Shown here: in pieces, positions 45,591 to 47,375 of the stretch
Position numbering within the stretch: position 1 is the first letter of the stretch
Layout: every line of letters begins with the position of its first letter
Source: Rhodococcus sp. HNM0563
GTDB taxonomy: Bacteria; Actinomycetota; Actinomycetes; Mycobacteriales; Mycobacteriaceae
NCBI RefSeq assembly: GCF_012726195.1
Contig: NZ_JAASAF010000005.1
Location: 459,257-506,631, forward strand
Length of the DNA: 47,375 nt
Reading direction: 5' to 3'
The notes under the pieces: model-generated
Database searches by the model: none
What the model was told of the DNA's origin: nothing
The model's input: the letters and a program-made list of their open reading frames with translations, nothing else
Position numbers and translations under genes: made by a program

Positions 45591-45694
45591 TCGGTGTTCC
45601 GAGTGCCGGGAACGAACTGAGGTTCAGGGACAGGGTGGTCGTCCACGGACGGGGACGGGGCGGGTCTTCGAGGTTTGCGCTTGGCGCGTCTCAT
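45584..45694 (-). CDS. Candidate 36-residue basic leader peptide
   Basis: A short frame starts at an ATG with GAGAG 5 bases upstream and ends 7 bases inside the CorC-type gene (its stop lies just past that gene's ATG). The peptide begins MRRAKRKPRRP and ends with an acidic/Pro-rich part. The overlap would couple its translation to the membrane protein. There is no homology that I recognise; it could be chance. A 12-bp palindrome, ACAGGTACCTGT, lies upstream at 45719-45730. Confidence 0.35.
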   Translation of the reverse strand: MRRAKRKPRRPAPSPSVDDHPVPEPQFVPGTRNTEC

Positions 45695-46227
45695 AGTTCT
45701 CTCTGTGTGTATTCGCGGACAGGTACCTGTTCAGGATAGGGGGTCTGCGCCGGTGCAGTGCGTCGACTGCCGCCGTGTCGGTGCCCCCTCGGCCCCAGCG
45801 CGGCGACGATGGTAGGTCGAAGAATGATCGGTGAACAAGGGGGAGAGCGTTCGGTTCCGGCGCGGCCCGAGGCTCCGCACATCGAATTGGTGGGTAATTT
45901 CCTTTTGTCCGATGTGTGAATTATGGCCGTGCGGGAAATTTGCTCGACACTGTGTAATTCGATCTTCTCGCGGCATTTCCGAGGCTATTTCAAGGCTTCG
46001 GTGGCGAGTTCGTCTGCGGAAGGACGCCCGGTAGTTGGACTGCTTCCACCTGCGAAGATGTAGATTTTCTCATATCCGTGATCGATTCGTGATTGGAGTC
46101 CAGCCGCGGAAATGTGATTTGTTTCTCACCCGTCTGTGCTGCGGAATCTGAATTCTCTGGTAACAATTGAACCGCGGTCGCTACCGCGACCGGACCGCTG
46201 TTGATTCTCCACAGATGGGATTTACAC
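45695..46227. other. Relatively AT-rich intergenic region, no protein gene seen
   Basis: This stretch of about 530 bases is visibly less GC-rich than its surroundings, especially from 45880 on (AATTTCCTTTTGTCC, GATTTTCTCATATCC). It holds promoters for the CorC-type gene on the left and the 34-residue peptide gene on the right. Near the right end a stem, CGGTCGC with GCGACCG and loop TACC (46175-46192), sits in the probable leader of that peptide gene. Open frames here look random. Confidence 0.5.
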
Positions 46228-46332
46228 ATGCTCGCTGACCTGGCCGAATTCTTCGTCAACGCCGCTGACCTCTTCGGGGCACTCGACTTCTTCAGCGGTT
46301 CCGCTGAAGGAATCAGCAGCGCCCAGCAGTAG
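46228..46332 (+). CDS. 34-residue acidic amphipathic peptide (porin-like candidate)
   Basis: The frame begins at an ATG with GATGGGA 7 bases upstream and encodes MLADLAEFFVNAADLFGALD followed by FFSGSAEGISSAQQ. It is acidic, has no Lys or Arg, and would form an amphipathic helix. Size, lack of a signal sequence and composition recall the PorA/PorH mycomembrane channel peptides of Corynebacterium and small Rhodococcus channel proteins. No true alignment was made. A long leader, a ribosome site and a very strong terminator 14 bases after the stop indicate a dedicated, probably well expressed, gene. A regulatory leader peptide is less likely because no amino-acid run is seen. Confidence 0.6.
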   Translation: MLADLAEFFVNAADLFGALDFFSGSAEGISSAQQ

Positions 46333-46346
46333 TTCTGTCGATCTTC

Positions 46347-46374
46347 GGACCCGGGGGCCACGGCCCCCGGGTCC
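46347..46374 (+). terminator. Very strong terminator hairpin after the 34-residue peptide gene
   Basis: A perfect 12-bp GC-rich stem (GGACCCGGGGGC with its complement) closes a CACG tetraloop 14 bases after the stop codon. Only a short T stretch follows (GACTCGTTTCC). It sits between the small gene and the PPOX gene. Confidence 0.85.
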
Positions 46375-46429
46375 GACTCGTTTCCGAACATCGAGGCCGG
46401 TTGCGGGCGCGCCACCTATCCTGGGCGCT

Positions 46430-46888
46430 ATGGCAATAGCAACCGCCGACCACGTCTCGCGCGACGAACTGCTTGACTTCGTCCGCCCCCGCCACCGTGG
46501 CGTATTGATCACGTGGCGGAGATCGGGCACACCGCAGGTCTCACCCGTGACTCTCGGCCTCGATGACGACGGCAGAATCGTCATCGCGACCTACCCGCAG
46601 CGGGCAAAGGCGGTGAACCTACGCCGCAACCCACACGCGACCGTGTGCGTCCTGTCCGACGAGTTCAACGGTGCGTACGTCCAGGTCGATGGCGTCGCGG
46701 AGGTGCTCGACATGCCTGGTGCTGTCGAGCCGCTCGTCGACTACTTCCGATGTATCTCCGGGGAGCATCCGGACTGGGACGAGTACCGCGCCGCGATGCG
46801 CGAGCAGGGCAAATCGCTCATTCGCGTCACCATCGACTCGTGGGGCCCCATCGCCACCGGCGGATTCCCGCCGGAACTGCAGCGCTGA
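46430..46888 (+). CDS. PPOX-class F420/flavin-dependent oxidoreductase
   Basis: The 152-residue split beta-barrel protein resembles Rv1155-type enzymes. It has RGVLITWRRSGTPQVSPV at the N-terminus, DGRIVIATYPQRAKAVNLRR with cofactor-contact basic residues, and PHATVCVLSDEFNGAYVQV. In mycobacteria and relatives these bind F420 or FMN and reduce small molecules; the exact cofactor cannot be decided here. The ATG lacks a strong ribosome site. A truncated winged-helix gene follows after 19 bases. Confidence 0.88.
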   Translation: MAIATADHVSRDELLDFVRPRHRGVLITWRRSGTPQVSPVTLGLDDDGRIVIATYPQRAKAVNLRRNPHATVCVLSDEFNGAYVQVDGVAEVLDMPGAVEPLVDYFRCISGEHPDWDEYRAAMREQGKSLIRVTIDSWGPIATGGFPPELQR

Positions 46889-46907
46889 CCGGCCCTCGAG
46901 GAGTCAC

Positions 46908-47126
46908 ATGGTGCATCGAACCGTCGACGTCGGTGAACGCAGGGCCCGCCTCGCCGTCCGCCATCGCATTGCTCCGGCCTATCGCGCGGCCGACGCAGTC
47001 GAAGCCGCCAGGAGCATGGTGTGCCTGCACGGCACCGATCCCGCGACCGTGTACCTCTCCACGTGGTCGCGAGTGACCGATTTCTCCGCGGCGGAACTCG
47101 ATGCCGCGCTCTACCTGTCTGGGTGA
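46908..47126 (+). pseudogene. Winged-helix DNA-binding protein, truncated by an IS
   Basis: The first roughly 70 residues match the N-terminus of actinobacterial winged-helix proteins of about 370 residues (HTH_42/YcaQ-like): RLAVRHRIAP, AARSMVCLHGTDPATVYLST and the FSAAELDAALY motif. The frame then stops within a few codons, at the point where an IS200/IS605-type element begins. GAGGAG stands before the ATG. Related full-length proteins act in DNA repair or as regulators. The remaining coding sequence should lie beyond the IS, outside the window. Confidence 0.75.
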
Positions 47127-47131
47127 GAGTG

Positions 47132-47151
47132 CTCCATCGTTCACGGTGGAG
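47132..47151. repeat. IS end stem-loop
   Basis: CTCCATCG pairs with CGGTGGAG (one wobble) around a TTCA loop, 11 bases beyond the tnpA stop. Such hairpins are recognised as single strands by Y1 transposases. Confidence 0.65.
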
Positions 47152-47162
47152 GTGAATCACTA

Positions 47163-47375
47163 TCATGCAGAATGGCGTTGGGACTCCACGTACTCGGCGA
47201 TCACGGACAAGGGCGCACCACCTGCGGTGCCGCAGTAATACGACCGCGACCATAAATGCCCGCCCCACAGATACCGAGACACATGCTCCGCATGGTCACG
47301 GCGCAGGTGCCGCGAGGACACCCCCTTGAGCGAGTTCACCAGCTTCGACAACTGCACCGTCGCGGGGAACTCCAC
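47163..47375 (-). CDS. tnpA: IS200/IS605-family transposase TnpA (C-terminal part)
   Basis: The 70 visible residues are the C-terminal half of a Y1 HUH transposase: LVNSLKGVSSRHLRRD, YLWGGHLWSRSYYCG, GGAPLSVIAEYVESQ. The Tyr in EYVESQ corresponds to the catalytic tyrosine. The HUH histidines lie outside the window. The gene runs off the right edge. It is responsible for peel-and-paste single-strand transposition of the element. Confidence 0.9.
   Translation of the reverse strand: MEFPATVQLSKLVNSLKGVSSRHLRRDHAEHVSRYLWGGHLWSRSYYCGTAGGAPLSVIAEYVESQRHSA

Larger units (their letters stand above)
47116..47375 (-). mobile_element. IS200/IS605-type element, right end (partial)
   Basis: The 3' end of a tnpA gene and the adjoining element end enter from the window edge. 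The end carries a hairpin (47132-47151) typical of this family, which has subterminal stem-loops instead of inverted repeats. The boundary near 47116 is inferred from where the host winged-helix protein stops resembling its family. No tnpB is seen in the part that is visible. Confidence 0.75.

Noticed and set aside
45831..46034. Open frame in the AT-rich intergenic region
   Set aside because: No ribosome site, no motif, and composition does not look coding; the better small gene is at 46228.
1..47375. CRISPR array, prophage genes, integrase or attachment site
   Set aside because: Both strands were read for spaced repeats and phage or integrase motifs and none was seen. The tRNA-Val has no 3' duplicate in the window.

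Overview
The window is high-GC DNA from a mycolic-acid actinobacterium, most likely a Rhodococcus. The lipid genes pgsA, patA and pimA, the Rel/SecDF/Ruv gene order and many protein sequences closely follow Mycobacterium tuberculosis Rv2614c to Rv2578c. The PE/PPE insertions found there are absent, and the accessory genes on the right are of Rhodococcus/Nocardia type. The organism call is inference from protein resemblance recalled from memory; no search was run.

Layout. Positions 1-1303 hold a tRNA-Val(CAC) with its own terminator and an orphan DUF742 gene. Positions 1454-7990 are a tightly coupled block: thrS, an AP4A-phosphorylase-like HIT protein, pgsA, patA, pimA and a LemA-like/Nudix fusion. 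pgsA, patA and pimA supply the first steps of phosphatidylinositol and PI-mannoside synthesis for the cell envelope. Positions 8170-11479 carry the PLP synthase genes pdxS and pdxT, separated by tesB, and then yebC. Positions 11642-13916 are ruvCAB, with an SOS-box-like site just before ruvC. Positions 14074-22288 carry yajC-secD-secF, a peptide-binding lipoprotein, apt and rel. Positions 22317-24927 hold three consecutive minus-strand cyclophilins; two are lipoproteins and one has a membrane anchor. Then come a glyoxalase-II-like hydrolase, hisS and a small membrane protein.

From 27740 the content becomes accessory. A two-gene pair resembles EspC/EspB-type type VII secretion substrates. Diverging from it is an Rv2578c-like radical SAM gene with a second SOS-like box. 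Next come an 863-residue membrane/cupredoxin/copper nitrite reductase fusion, mqo with a divergent LysR regulator, a thioesterase, a membrane-anchored glutaredoxin, a PAP2 phosphatase, an AhpD-like protein, a small GNAT, and a MarR gene facing a VOC-pirin-pirin cassette across a clear palindromic operator. A large SEC-C protein and two tandem CNNM/CorC-type membrane proteins follow.

The right end has a relatively AT-rich intergenic region. It encodes a 34-residue acidic peptide with a good ribosome site and a very strong terminator. After a PPOX-type flavoprotein gene, a winged-helix gene is cut short by an IS200/IS605-type element that runs off the window.

No CRISPR array, prophage or biosynthetic cluster is visible. 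The observations most worth following are the nitrite reductase fusion, the 34-residue peptide gene, the EspC/EspB-like pair, the MarR/pirin operator and the paired SOS-like sites.
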